Source of the DNA: Lepidodermella squamata
Lineage: Eukaryota; Gastrotricha
Direction: 5' to 3'
Length of the DNA: 64,000 nucleotides
NCBI GenBank assembly: GCA_047495785.1
Contig: JBLDXI010000015.1
Location: 1,674,001-1,738,000 of the forward strand
The position numbers and the translations under genes were made by a program. Each line of letters starts with the position of its first letter. Within the stretch, counting starts at the first letter, position 1. Positions 22,266 through 33,745 of the stretch are shown piece after piece. Under the pieces are notes generated by a model. The model had not been told where the DNA came from and did no database searches. It saw nothing but the letters and a program-made list of their open reading frames with translations.

Positions 22266-22876
22266 ATTATGCCATGCATTTTAGGAATTACAGTAATGGA
22301 CTATATTCCCAACATCGATATCAGACTATCAATGTGTGGCGGAATAATTGAAGTCGGTAGATTAATTGAAAAACAACGGCTTAATTACCTAGGACATATA
22401 ATAAGGATGGAAACGTATGTCGATGATAAGGGTGACCCTATACGACCTTTACAGGTGGGTAGCGCCTAAGGAATGGCAGAGACCGGTGGGGAGACCTCGA
22501 ACTAGGTGGCTAGATTCGGTAGAAAGAAGTCTGAGAAGAGTGGGTCTTACAACCGAAAATATAATAAGGAAAAAAACTGACGGGTCCCGTGGCAGACCTC
22601 GTAAAGATGGTAGCAATATAACCGAAATTATCGAAATAACTGTTGACTGGACATTGACCGAAACAACTGCACTAGATCGAGACGAATGGCGTAAAATTGT
22701 CGAGACTTTGGAAAATTTTGAATTTTACAACAAAAGCAAGATACTTTCGGACGTGGGGGCGGGTGACAGATTCGTTTGGTTTGCTTTGCCTTCGCCTTCC
22801 TCAAAACCCGAAAGGGTATAGACACTCAGTCGCGGGGAAGAGAAACAAATAAATCATTTTCATTTTCATTTCATTT
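22266..22876 (+). mobile_element. 5'-truncated LINE insertion
   Basis: The plus strand encodes LRLSMCGGI-like remnants, then RLNYLGHIIRM and, after a frameshift near 22440, RPVGRPRTRWLDSVE and ALDRDEWRKIVE. This is the post-RT C-terminal block of a non-LTR retrotransposon. The 3' end is a run of CATTT-type repeats. A 10-base direct repeat, TCAGTCTTCA, flanks it at 22256-22265 and 22877-22886, as expected for a target-site duplication. It sits in the spacer between the Thr and Met tRNAs. Confidence 0.85.
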
Positions 22877-22915
22877 TCAGTCTTCATAAGATTAGAATCG
22901 AGGGTGACCACAAGC

Positions 22916-22989
22916 GCCTCCTTGGCTCAGTTGGCTAGAGCGCCAGTCTCATAATCTGGAGGTCGTGAGTTCGATCCTCAAAGGGGGCA
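22916..22989 (+). tRNA. tRNA-Met (anticodon CAT), one T-stem mismatch
   Basis: A 74-nt copy of the elongator Met gene. The T stem ends CTCAA instead of CTCAC, breaking the outermost pair. The rest is intact, so it may be functional or in early decay. Confidence 0.85.
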
Positions 22990-23164
22990 GCTTCCATTTT
23001 TATCAACCAAATAACTCGTATTTGGCGAGCAGATTCATATTGGTCTCCGGTAAATTGAAACAGAACGATCACAAAGTTTGCAATTTATTATTAATATTAG
23101 TAAGCTGTTTTTATTAATAAAGGAATCACCGAATTAATTATTGGTCATTTCAGTTTAACTTTTC

Positions 23165-24454
23165 TCACTCGACTTTATTCGAGCTGCTGTCGTTATGAAC
23201 ATAGGTCTCGTTTCCTTCCCGTCCAGATTTCTTGTTGCCCCAGATTTTCGCGACCTCTTCTTTCGAACCTGCGTACTCTCCCAGCAGCCAGTCCATCGGA
23301 AAATGAGCGGCCCCATAATTGCAGTCGAAATGCAAATGATGCAGGGTGTGATAATAATCGCCAGACCCTGGGTAGAGATGTCCGTCATGCCCTATCCAAG
23401 CACCCATTGCACAATCGACAATAACGGCAAGCGGGAGGGCAGGATGAACCCCAAGTGGAATGCACATCAAGGCAGCGCTGTAGTACAGAGTCGACTCAAC
23501 TGGGTGCATATTAGTCCCAGAAAACGCAGTGATGTTGTAAGACTTGTGATGTAGAGAGTGAACAGATTTGTACAGAAATTTCCCGACATCCGGGATACGG
23601 TCCGTTTTCCATGGATGCATGACCCTGTGGATGGCCCAGAAGTGGACAACCCTCCAATGAGTCAACGTCAAAACGAGAATCACGTGAAGAAGCGGCTTCT
23701 CCATCACAGATCTTACCATAGGAAACGCTCCGATTGAATAGCCATGACAAATGCCGATTTCAACGCAAGCTGCGAAAACTGATGAAAGAGTTGTGTAGAA
23801 CATGTCGTGCTTCATCTGTGCGAATGACGGGTACTTCTGAACAATCTTGAAGTTGAACAGCTTTTCTCGGAGGGGGCCAAAGTAGAGCCAATAATCCCAG
23901 AATCCGCAGATGAGCCATGTTCCGATCAAGTTTCGAGCGACAATAGGCCACATCCACGATAGTTCGAAGGTCGCCCCACGACCAAAAGCAGGGTAGTTTT
24001 TGCCCTCATAGAAGTCGTAAATTAGGCTGAAGGCGATTAGAAAAGACCGGATCGCGGCTCCAGCGGCTGATATGTGACCTCGTGCATTTAGAACAGGAGT
24101 TGCCTGCAGGACAGGTCGAAGCTCGGATCCTTTGAGCCTCAGTGTGCTGATGATGTGAGGGATTGGCCACAGCAGAGGCGTCACGAAAGAAGACAGCAAT
24201 TCGGCCATAGCAGTTGCGTTGGAGTGGTAGAGTGGTAAAGGCTTATCTGATGAGCTGAGCAGTGGGACCCAAAAAAGCATGAGATACGATAAGTTTATCT
24301 GTTTCAAGCGACTCGAGCTGATAGCATTTGTTGCGAAACAAGCAATGTTGCAGCTAGTGTCTGTTTTCTTCCCGGTTTTTCTAGGATATTGCCGACGAGA
24401 AAAGGCTGGACCGGACTTGAAACAACATTTCGCGTAATTTTCAGGAAACAGCAT
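23165..24454 (-). CDS. Fatty acid hydroxylase / sterol desaturase family protein
   Basis: Single open frame on the minus strand. It is open to 24541, but the first ATG is at 24454 and others follow (near residue 58 and at MAELLSSF). Hydrophobic helices surround the three histidine clusters of this di-iron superfamily: HRVMH (HxxxH), HSLHH (HxxHH) and HTLHH (HxxHH), with the spacing seen in C5-sterol desaturases and C4-methyl oxidases. It should be an ER membrane oxygenase acting on a lipid or sterol; the substrate cannot be told from sequence. The first ~100 codons look poorly conserved, so the true start may be internal or an upstream exon may be missed. The lack of introns in the conserved part is notable. 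Confidence 0.82.
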   Translation of the reverse strand: MLFPENYAKCCFKSGPAFSRRQYPRKTGKKTDTSCNIACFATNAISSSRLKQINLSYLMLFWVPLLSSSDKPLPLYHSNATAMAELLSSFVTPLLWPIPHIISTLRLKGSELRPVLQATPVLNARGHISAAGAAIRSFLIAFSLIYDFYEGKNYPAFGRGATFELSWMWPIVARNLIGTWLICGFWDYWLYFGPLREKLFNFKIVQKYPSFAQMKHDMFYTTLSSVFAACVEIGICHGYSIGAFPMVRSVMEKPLLHVILVLTLTHWRVVHFWAIHRVMHPWKTDRIPDVGKFLYKSVHSLHHKSYNITAFSGTNMHPVESTLYYSAALMCIPLGVHPALPLAVIVDCAMGAWIGHDGHLYPGSGDYYHTLHHLHFDCNYGAAHFPMDWLLGEYAGSKEEVAKIWGNKKSGREGNETYVHNDSSSNKVE

Positions 24455-26462
24455 CGAGAAAGCGTAGACACCGAAGTTTTCGCGCACTTCGGGTGCACCG
24501 AACAAAAAAAAGCCCACAAACTTCAGTTTGGCGAGCCCCACAACTCAAGCAGTTTGAATTTCGAAATCCTTAAAGTTTGATATTAAAATGCCATAATTGA
24601 GGTTCGGGAAGACAATCGGTTCATTGGTTGTTGCTATGATGCTCTTTTTGCACGTCGATTGACTGCTTCAATGGAATAGCCTTTCCAGCTTCGGGTTACT
24701 TCAAAGTGAAACCAGCGAACTCGATTAAAAGCCAAAAGCCGAAAGCCAAGAGTGTTTTCGAGTTTCGAGCTGCTGCACGGTTTTCAAAAGAATAAGTGGC
24801 CTCATAATACTGTCGATTAAATGAGAATTTCATTAGCCGCAAAGGCATAAGAAAATGATATTCATATCTCAGATTGATTGTGTGGTGAAATATTATATAA
24901 TATACGGGTGTTTGTCGTAGGTAGTTATCACGATGGCCTGAAGACCAGCTATTCACGCCCAGAGACAAAGCCAAAGGATTGTAGAGCGGGCTGAAGGCTG
25001 AATATCCCTGATGGATTATTCAACAATTAATACTCGAATTTTTTAAGCAGCTATTTTTCGAAATCAGCTTTTTCACTGTTAAATTTTGAAGCCCAATTTC
25101 TCATGCACTCTCTCCCCCACCGGGCTCTGACTTACTTTAACCCTTTCATGGCGCAATTATTTATCTGCGGGTAAAACATAATATTAGAAAGTCTTTTGTT
25201 TTTCCTCTACATTCAATTTAAAAAACGCCGCTTTTCACTTGTCACCAGTTTTGTATTTCTACAATTTATTTTTCCGGGATTGAGCAGGCGATTGATGTGA
25301 GAGACTGCAGGCCCATGGCATCCTTGTCGACCAGAGCTGGACTTCGAAATCGAGTAATCCGACATCGAGGTCAGATCGAGCTGCGATGTGGTCGGAGTTC
25401 AGTCATAATGCGTTCAAACGCATTTTTTCAAACATAGGAATAAAAATTACCGCATAGTGGAACGTTTTGCCGCTTAGTGTACTGTATATTTTTGGAAAAA
25501 AACCGAAAACTACGATCAGGGTTATACCAGAATGAACTCGCATAGCATAATCTAGTTGCTGCTCATGTGTTTTTTCGGTGGTGTCAGGTAAAATAACCTG
25601 AATTAATACAACTTTTTCCTATTTTATTTCCTCTTTTATTAACGCTAAAACCACCTGAGTGACGATTGCGAGGTCATTAATACCACTCTCGGTGGATCAT
25701 ACATTTTTTCAGGTAGATGAGGCGAGGCAGATAGAAATCATTGAACTAGCGTTAGCGTACTGTACTAAAAAAGTTAATGTTGCGCACTCAACAACTGAAC
25801 TAATTTTTCCCTGAGCGCCGGTAATAAAAATCACCTGACAAAAATAAAATTGCAGAAAACACAGGCAAGGCTATAAAGGAATCAGTCGCTCAATCGCTGC
25901 ATGTCCTAAATTAACCTCTCGCTCGCTTTGAAATGTACACCCCCCTGCGCTGGTGCTGGGTGCGCGCTTTGCGAAAAAATCATTGAGGCATATCGTTCAA
26001 ACTCTTACAAATTTTCTATGTTCTCAGTTTAAATGGTATAATTTCCGTTCCGTGATATGGACGTGGACTAGGCAAACCGGGTAATAGGTAATTGGTTTTG
26101 GGCCCCCGTATTTCGCAACAACCTCGAAGGGTTTCTCGCAGATCGAAATGAGCTCGGAACGATTGGAGGCACCTTACGCGCCTGGGACTTCTTCGCTAAT
26201 ATTTTTAACATCCTAAGAGACTCTTACGGCGACAAACCTTCAACGAGTTTAATTACAATGGTATCAATTCAGTTTCGTTTTTGAAATGAAATAATGTTCC
26301 TCGCAAGCTATTTTATAGGCAACAATATTGGGAAAATAGGATCAGCCTCCTACTAAGAAATGATAAGAAATTAGTGGTCACTTACTTTCTTGTGGATGCT
26401 TATGACCAGTTGCGGTACTATACCTTCTCTCAAGTTTATTTCTTAGCGTCTAGGTCAGTATA
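24455..26462. other. Intergenic region with one possible unassigned exon
   Basis: No confident gene. On the plus strand 26105-26284 a protein-like stretch without its own ATG reads NNLEGFLADRNELGTIGG then AWDFFANIFNILRDSYG and ends at a TGA. It could be a last exon or relic of an unknown gene. The rest is AT-rich and featureless. Confidence 0.4.
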
Positions 26463-28317
26463 ATGAATGGAAGTCTCCACCGAATACTGTCGTGGTTGTT
26501 AGGCTCAATCTTGATGATCTGCATCCTTATTTTGATCACCCGGCTTCAAGAAGCAAGAATATCATCGACAGTCTCATCCTCTCATATGAATGTCTACGAT
26601 GGCAACAGCATGGCCAAGAAATCGTTCAAACGAATAGTCGACGCCAGGTCTAAAGCAATGCCCATGTTGCGGGAGGTTTGGAAGATATGCTCGGATGTCA
26701 TTTTTCGATTGGAAGAGCAACACAGTATCTCGCATTGTCTTTACAAAGAATCTTTGTTGGGTTATCTACGACACAACAAGCAAATTATGCCGTAAGAAAC
26801 TATATACCGCAATTAACAGTATTGACATATATCCTCTCTATTCAGCTGGCATCAAACTATAAAAGTTGCGCTGTTCAATCATAACTTGACAACCGTTAGA
26901 AAATTTGAAAGCATCGTAAGCTACTTCGAACGCACTTCAAGAAACTTGGATGGATACACCAGCCATTACGACTCAGAAACCCGCATAATTAGATTTTTTG
27001 GCACGCTGCCGAAAAATTCCGAACCAATCGAAGGCGTCAAGTGGCGCTGGCCTTGTGTCGAAATTCAGATTTTCGAGGATCGCTACACCGAATCTGGTCA
27101 TTTGAGTGAGATTGTGAACCCTTCTAGGCCAGAGGATTGGGTATGGCCAGTTCACTCTAAAAATTAACGATTAATGTTAACCATTTACCATATATTCATC
27201 TAGTACCCTTCAGCTTTAATCTTCCCGCTTGAAGAGGTGGTTTTCGAAGGTTCACGAGCTAAAGTCCCAAAACAACTTATGGACGTGGTAGCTCTCGACG
27301 TTAATCCAAAATGGTGTGATGCAAGAGTATTTCGTTCGAAAAGCGATTCTACAATTATGAAAGATGCTCTCGTGCAATGCGAGGAAATCGAGGACTTTGT
27401 GGAATTCAGCCTTGATTTCAATGATGTGGACCGGTACTACAAAACACGGGCTAATCGTTCATGCGATAAGCACACCGCCGATCCAGCTCTGTGTTTCTTC
27501 GAGCCTCAGGTAACGGAGATGCAGAAGAGCGAAATTGTCAGGCTTTTCCGAGCTTGCTACGAGGCCGTTAAAAGCATTGAAGAGGAGGCAGATCATATTC
27601 TATATTCTGGATCTTTGATCGGCTACTGGCGACACGGTGGCCACATGATCCCGTAAACTGCTTACTTCTTCATTAATTTTTCAATGTTTTGCTAATTAAT
27701 TTATAGGTGGGACGACGATCACGACATAGCAGTTATACCGCGATCGAACCCAGCGAAACCAGCCGATTTCTACGCAAATAAAATGATTGATGCAATAAAA
27801 ATATATGGTGGGAAATACGCAATGTATTTCGATAGGAGACAAATGAAGATGAAGTGCTATTTGAATGACGAGAATTCACAAGCTGCTCCTGCCAGACCTT
27901 CCTTCCGCATTCCGTGGCGATGGCCGTTTGTCGATATCAACATCATGGAGACACAATTTTCCAAACGGACTGGCAAGCTGTATAGGGTGAAAGAAGGAGC
28001 AGCTCATCCTCAATTCAACGTCTGTTTTGTCACCAAAAGCTGTCGCAATGAAACATATTTTCTGTCACTAATTTCAGTATTTGGCCAAATGGATCTTCCC
28101 GACGGGGAAAGCGATTTTTGAAGGCGTGGAAGTAAACATTCCGCATGATATAGAATCATTTTTGGACCGGACCTATACAATTGAAGAATGTGTGGCGCCT
28201 TACTACAACCACCGCACTGAAATGAGAGTTGACTATGGAGATCTCGATGATAACAAGGGACATCTCAGTAGACCGTGTTCTGAACTATTCCACTTGTATA
28301 ATTTTACGAATATCTAG
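26463..28317 (+). CDS. LicD-family phosphotransferase (fukutin-related type), membrane-anchored
   Basis: Five exons: 26463-26791, 26846-27140, 27204-27652, 27707-28019 and 28078-28317; 1626 nt, 541 residues. The fourth intron has a weak donor (GTCTGT), but the join matches the paralog at 9039-10461. A single N-terminal helix (LLGSILMICILILI) suggests a type II Golgi membrane protein. Two LicD-like domains follow. The first has YKESLLGYLRH and WHQTIKVALF and lacks the acidic residues, so it is probably inactive. The second has GSLIGYWRHGGHMIP and WDDDHDIAVIP, the metal/nucleotide-binding aspartates of LicD enzymes. Known members move phosphocholine or ribitol phosphate from CDP donors onto glycans; this substrate is unknown. 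Both halves end with a matching KWRWP/PWRWPFVDIN motif, indicating internal duplication. Confidence 0.88.
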
Positions 28318-28566
28318 AATATTGCAATATAGGCCGATTCGAAACAATAACAATATAGAATGAAATATGTACCTGAGAGTCAATCATATTGAAGAGACAT
28401 TCTGTGACTTTCGAACCGCGGGAAGTTTTATTAAATACTCGGAATGCTTCTGGCTATATAGTATAAAGAGGATGTATTTTTTCATATACGAATCTGTTTA
28501 TTGTTTGAAAGGCTGAACATATGGCTGGCAAATGGCTTCCATTATGTCTATTCGATGATCGCAAGC

Positions 28567-28640
28567 GCCTCCTTGGCTCAGTTGGCTAGAGCGCCAGTCT
28601 CATAATCTGGAGGTCGTGAGTTCGATCCTCACAGGGGGCA
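28567..28640 (+). tRNA. tRNA-Met (anticodon CAT, elongator type)
   Basis: A 74-nt intact copy; acceptor GCCTCCT/AGGGGGC. First member of the block at 28.6-29.6 kb. Confidence 0.95.
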
Positions 28641-28709
28641 GCTTCAACTTTTTGACAATGGGATGCTAATATTTAAAACGAGTCACATCTCAATTAGGTT
28701 CCATCATCC

Positions 28710-28770
28710 TCCCTGATGGTCTAGTGGTTAGGATTCCGCGGCGGCCCGGGTTTGATTCCCGGTCAAGGAA
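28710..28770 (+). pseudogene. tRNA-Glu pseudogene lacking the anticodon arm
   Basis: A 61-nt derivative of the Glu(CTC) gene. The D arm, T arm and most of the acceptor stem remain, but the 11 bases forming the anticodon loop and half its stem are cleanly missing. There are also a T-loop change (TTTGATT) and a mismatched acceptor end (CAAGGA). Confidence 0.85.
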
Positions 28771-28835
28771 CTTTTATTACTGCGATCCAAACAATGTATT
28801 CCTTATAGTTTGGTACCAGAGCCATCTGATACCCA

Positions 28836-28909
28836 GGTGCCGTTGTGTAGTGGTTCATCACGTCTGCTTTACACGCAGAAGGTCGCGGGTTCGAACCCCG
28901 CCGGAACCT
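28836..28909 (+). tRNA. tRNA-Val (anticodon TAC), recombinant copy
   Basis: A 74-nt Val(TAC) gene with one acceptor mismatch (GGTGCCG against CGGAACC). Its 5' flank (CTGATACCCA) matches the flank of Val(CAC) at 44988, not that of Val(TAC). This suggests it arose by recombination between the two Val genes with loss of the Ala gene between them. Confidence 0.85.
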
Positions 28910-29104
28910 AGAGATTGATTCGGCTGTGGCGGCAAAGTGGCAAAACCTCGTAGGTGCGAGCTAAAACATAAATGCTGCTATAATGGAAAGTGGGATCAGA
29001 AAATTGCCGCGGTCAATCTCCGGCACTAGCGAATCGGCTAGTGATACAAGTTAAACATTTCGGATTTGACGGATGAATCGTCACAGCTAATTCAAAAATG
29101 TAAT

Positions 29105-29186
29105 CGCTGCCAGTAGGATTTGAACCTACGCGCGGGGACCGCATCTGATTTCAAGTCAGACCCCTTAACCACTCGGGCATAGCAGC
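29105..29186 (-). tRNA. tRNA-Ser (anticodon TGA)
   Basis: An 82-nt intact type II tRNA, one variable-arm base different from the other copies. Opposite in strand to its block. Confidence 0.95.
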
Positions 29187-29347
29187 TTCGTGAACATTGC
29201 AGTATCAAACGAAATATTGATTCAATTTCGCTGCTTTCACATGCATTATACTCGCGGAGAAATAATTAGATGAATTGTTGTCAAACAGAGGAACTTGAAA
29301 TAATTCACCTTCAACGGGACGCCTTTTGCTATTTGCTGTTTCAAGCC

Positions 29348-29419
29348 GGCCCAGTGGCCTAATGGTAAGGCGTCGGCCTCCGGAGCCGGAGATTGTGGGT
29401 TCGAGTCCCATCTGGGTCG
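29348..29419 (+). tRNA. tRNA-Arg (anticodon CCG)
   Basis: A 72-nt intact copy with acceptor GGCCCAG/CTGGGTC and anticodon loop CTCCGGA. Confidence 0.95.
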
Positions 29420-29488
29420 CTACATTTTTTTACCTCATGAACATATTGGCTCTACTTCGAAGATCAATGATTGACTCAGCTATCAGCC

Positions 29489-29577
29489 GGCTCAGTAGCT
29501 TAGTGCTTATTGGTAGAGCACCTGTCTTGTAAACAGAAGGTCACGGGTTCGATCCCCGTCTAGGCCTCGACTTCTCT
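29489..29577 (+). pseudogene. tRNA-Thr (TGT) copy with D-loop insertion
   Basis: Same as the Thr gene at 35628 but with a 7-base insertion in the D loop, within the A box, and an acceptor mismatch (CTAGGCC). Probably inactive. Confidence 0.8.
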
Positions 29578-30386
29578 TTTCCCTCAATCATTAGATGCTC
29601 AATTAGAAGATGAGAATGGGACCTGGAGTAACCACAAGCACAAGCAATTTGTTATCATCACGAAGAATTCGAAATTTTCGAGAATGAGTATAGTTATTCT
29701 TCCATGGCAAACGTTCATCGTAATAAAACGATCAAATGTTTCAAATGTATTAAAAGATTACAAGAGTAGCTGAAATCATAACTGGAATAACCAGCTTCTT
29801 GATAATTATCGGTCATTTCGGTTAAACATTTCAACCATAAAATTGCTGAATTATTAAAGGTTGATAGTGGCGCCTAATTTCAAACCAGTTTCCGCGAGCC
29901 AATACGCGTTTTTGTTTGATGAACACTTTCCTGGAAAAAATGAACTGGGAAGGAAATGGCGCAATTAGTGTATCAATCAATTTTAACAAAATTCAGCTCT
30001 TACAATTTATTACAAAGTGAGATTGTCCGGGTAGCACCCCAGTTTACTCACTTTGATTTAATTATTCTATAAGGTAAATCTGCCCGCATTGTACAAACAA
30101 AGACGCTGCTGGTATGGAGGATTGAAATTATTGGTTTCCTGGCACAGTCATTGTTCGCGGAAATATCAATAATAAATCAGTGTCATTCATGTAGCTTTTT
30201 ACATAGGCTATTTAACCAATATCGATCTGCTTCAATTCCTAACTCACACAGAGAGTATATGTTCAAACAAAAAATCCTGATAGTCCTAGTTATAGTGGGA
30301 ATATAGAGAGCAGACATGTCTGGGTAACTGGGGGCTGCTTTGAAACAATCTCACGTTTCAGGCTCTAACCGAGACTGGGCATTGCA
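29578..30386. other. Intergenic region
   Basis: No gene or repeat recognised in these 800 bases. It lies between a tRNA block and the first channel gene and must hold that gene's promoter. Confidence 0.5.
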
Positions 30387-31646
30387 ATGCTGGGATTTAT
30401 CGTGCTACAATTTTTAGCTTATTCGGCAGCCTTAGAACGATTATCCCACCCGCCGGTGTTAATCACTCAACAGGACCTCATCGATTACTGCGGCCTATCT
30501 ACAGAGGTTCCGAATGCGAAACGAATTTTTAACAAAACCTCGACTGAGTCTCAATCAGTGAGTGTTGAATTCATTCTGGACCGGTTCATTGGCATCGATG
30601 ATCGAAGTGAGACTTTCACGGTGACTGGAAATCTGCACTTTCGGTGGAACGATACTTGTTACTCGGAAGATTTCTACTCACTCAACAATGCTACAGCAGG
30701 CAGCGTAGAAAGCGGCACACGGATTTTTGCGAAGAATTGGGAAGACATGTTCCACCCTCGCATTAGGTTGAGAAACAGTATCAAAGACACAGGTAAGCTC
30801 AAGACATGTAAATTTCCTAATTTTAGTTATTCTCGCAGCCATGGTTACTGATTTCAACATATACTTGACGCTAACTAGCTACAACCAAGAACCGCCGCGT
30901 CAAGTTCTTATCAGTAATGTCTGGACTTTTTACGGAAGATTTGAAACAACATGTAGTCTTGTTCTTACTGAATTCCCATTCGACACGCAGCATTGCAGGA
31001 TCGAGTTTATCAGCCACAGTAACCTGGTCAATTTCACCGAAGCGATTCTTCAAGTGGGATTCATGGGCGATGAGGTATTTCATCAATTTCTGACCTCGCC
31101 GGAAATACAAATGAATGTTTTTTCTAGCCTGTTAGCGCGAACCTAGCTTGGTCATTGCAAGGATCATCTTGTGGAGTAATTCACTCTAGTGCCGACCCTC
31201 CTTCACCAACCCTGGCTCTTTTTGAATTCGACGCAAAACGCCGGCCATCTTACTATGTTTACAACATGTTGCTTCCATGCTTTGTTCTGACAATCCTAAA
31301 TATGCTATCATTTTTCCTACCTGCTAAAATAGTGGATAGGTCGACGTATTCCATGACAGTGTTGTTAGCCTTAGTCTTCATGCTAAGCCTAGTTCTAGCT
31401 AACATCCCAATGACTCCCCAACGTATTTTTCTGACGTATTACATACTGATCGAATGTTTGCTTAGCACGGTGTGTACTGTTGAGAGTCTATTGTTGTGTT
31501 TCTTTGTTCGAGGAAGCAAATTACGTGCTAACCAGAAGTATTTCTTGGCTATTCCACTCCACCGATTCATCGATATTGTTTTCTTTTTAATGATCTTCGC
31601 TGTTTTCGCTGCAGTAAACATTCAGGCATTAATTTTAGCTGCCTAA
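30387..31646 (+). CDS. Cys-loop ligand-gated ion channel subunit, paralog 1
   Basis: Exons 30387-30792, 30839-31074 and 31128-31646; 386 residues. Signal peptide, then an extracellular domain opening with the family signature LIDYCGLSTEVPN. It has WNDTC, then the canonical Cys-loop CSLVLTEFPFDTQHC with 13 residues between cysteines. M1 starts at RRPSYYVYNMLLPC; M2 is about STYSMTVLLALVFMLSLVLA; M3 follows MTPQRIFLTYYI. The M3-M4 intracellular loop is only about 17 residues (typical animal subunits have 70-200), and the protein ends directly after M4. The PAR (anion) and GEK (cation) filter motifs before M2 are absent; the segment reads KIVDR, so ion and ligand cannot be inferred. All five paralogs share both intron positions and phases and a 236-nt second exon. 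Confidence 0.88.
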
Positions 31647-32017
31647 AGGCGGCGAGGCGAGACGACCAAGTCTCCATTAGACACTATTTTTCAGAACTGC
31701 AATCAATGACATTTTTGTTCGGTCAAGGTCGTCCGTGAAATCTTCGAATGTTATATAAATAACAGAAGGTTTTTTCCGCAGAAAGTAAATAAAAACTGAA
31801 ATAATTACTTCCCCTCGTATTCTGAGCTGACAATCTAGGATGTATCGATTCCTCTTTCAGCAGCTTCCTATACCGCGAAAAATCTGGAAGGAAAACTTGT
31901 TAGCGAGGAGAAATCCATCGTATTTGGTTTTAATTATTTCTTTTCTTGTTGTAAACTCGTTTCGCAGATGGTAGGAAAACGTTTGAAGTTGAAGTTGAAT
32001 TTAGTCTTTTCTGGGTG

Positions 32018-33320
32018 ATGTTTCATTTGTTAGCATTATGTACCCTGTTTATCGCGCGACCAGCAGCTTCAGCAGTAAGTAGCTTAATGGAGGAGCGATT
32101 GACCCGCCGCCCTGTTCTAATGACATCAGACGATCTGATCTACTACTGCGGGCTGACAACCGAAGTTCCTAACTCGATGCAAATATTTCATAAAACCTCG
32201 ACATTAGCCCAATCTATCCGTGTCGATTTCGTATTGGATAGATTCCTCGGTATCGACGATCGAACTGAAACGTTCACGATTAACGGAAATATGATTTTCA
32301 AGTGGAATGACACTTGCTACTCCGAAGACTTCTATCGTCTGAATAATTTCACATCCGGAGGATTGGCAACTGGGACTAAGGTATTCGCGAAAAATTGGCA
32401 GGAAATGTCGCACCCAAGAATAAGACTTAGAAACAGTGTCAAAGATTCAGGTATAGAAGAACAGAAACCCTATTGAATATTATGCTTGTAAAATCGGTAT
32501 GTTCAGCTATGGTGTCTGACTTCAACATCTATCTGATGATGACAAGCATCAATCAGAAGCCGCCAGATGAAGTTTTCATTCAGAATACTTGGACCTTGTA
32601 TGGCCGGTTCGAAACGACCTGTAAATTATCTTTAAGTGACTTTCCTTTCGATACTCAAAGTTGCACACTGGAGATAATAAGCAACAGCTTCTACATCAAC
32701 GCGACTGAAGCTTCAATAACCATCGGTTTCATGGACACTCACGTAAGGTTAACTAGCATTTGCGTTGAAACGCCTGATATAATCTTCCTGAGCAGCCTGT
32801 AAGTGAGAATTCAGCTTGGACTATGAAAGGCTCGTCATACAGCTTGGTGCCATCTCGTACGAATCCACCCACGCCAACTCAGGCGATTTTCCAGCTAGAT
32901 TTCAAGCGAAGGCCATCATACTACGTCTACAACATGCTGATACCGAGTTCCGTTCTAACGATTCTTAACTTGTTGTGCTTCTTGCTACCAGCTGAAGAGG
33001 TCGATCGAACTCATTATTTGATGGCCGTTTTGTTATCTCTGGTTTTCCTCTTGAGTCTCGTGCTAGCTAATATTCCGATGACACCCCAGCGTATTTTTCT
33101 CACTTACTACATCTTGATTGCGTGTCTACTGTGTACCTTTTGCATTGTTGAAACTGTAATTTTGTGCTTTTTCGCCGTGAATTACCCAAAAACGGCGAAG
33201 AAGTTGATTTTCGGCTCTATTCCGCTTCACCACGCTGTAGATGCTGTATGCTTTTGTCTAATTTTCACCGTGTTCATCGTCATCAACTTTCAAACATTGC
33301 AACTGGCGATGCAAGAATGA
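32018..33320 (+). CDS. Cys-loop ligand-gated ion channel subunit, paralog 2
   Basis: Exons 32018-32450, 32507-32742 and 32796-33320; 397 residues from the ATG at 32018. The most divergent of the five. The signature is LIYYCGLTTEVPN, the Cys-loop is CKLSLSDFPFDTQSC, the pre-M2 segment is EEVDRTHY, and M2 is LMAVLLSLVFLLSLVLA. The M3-M4 loop is again under 20 residues (NYPKTAKKLIFGSIPL). It lies 370 bases after paralog 1 on the same strand, consistent with tandem duplication. Confidence 0.88.
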
Positions 33321-33745
33321 ATCAGAGCACAAGGATAACATTATGAGCTATGTATATGAACATTATGTTTTTTCTACTCTATCTCCCTGAACTGCTTACA
33401 TCCAATACAAGGTGTCCATAAGTTACGCAACTACATATAAAATCGTTAACTTTGTGCAGCGAATGGTGGTATTTTTTTACAAAATCAAATTCAATCAAAA
33501 CCCGTAAAGGCCAGATTCATCGTTCGGGAGTACGAGGCTAAGGGACGCTGCAAATGAGGTTTGACGCCATGATTCACAAGCACCAGCTGTTGGATTTCTC
33601 AAAACGCATACTAATTCAATCTGGCCCCTTTTCTCTCTATTTGGTTATGAACACGAATAAGATGCCAGCTTTATTTCTAAGTTGGGAATTTGCTAAGCAC
33701 AGTAAATCGCATTAACTTCCATCACATAACTTTTCCTGAATTGAA

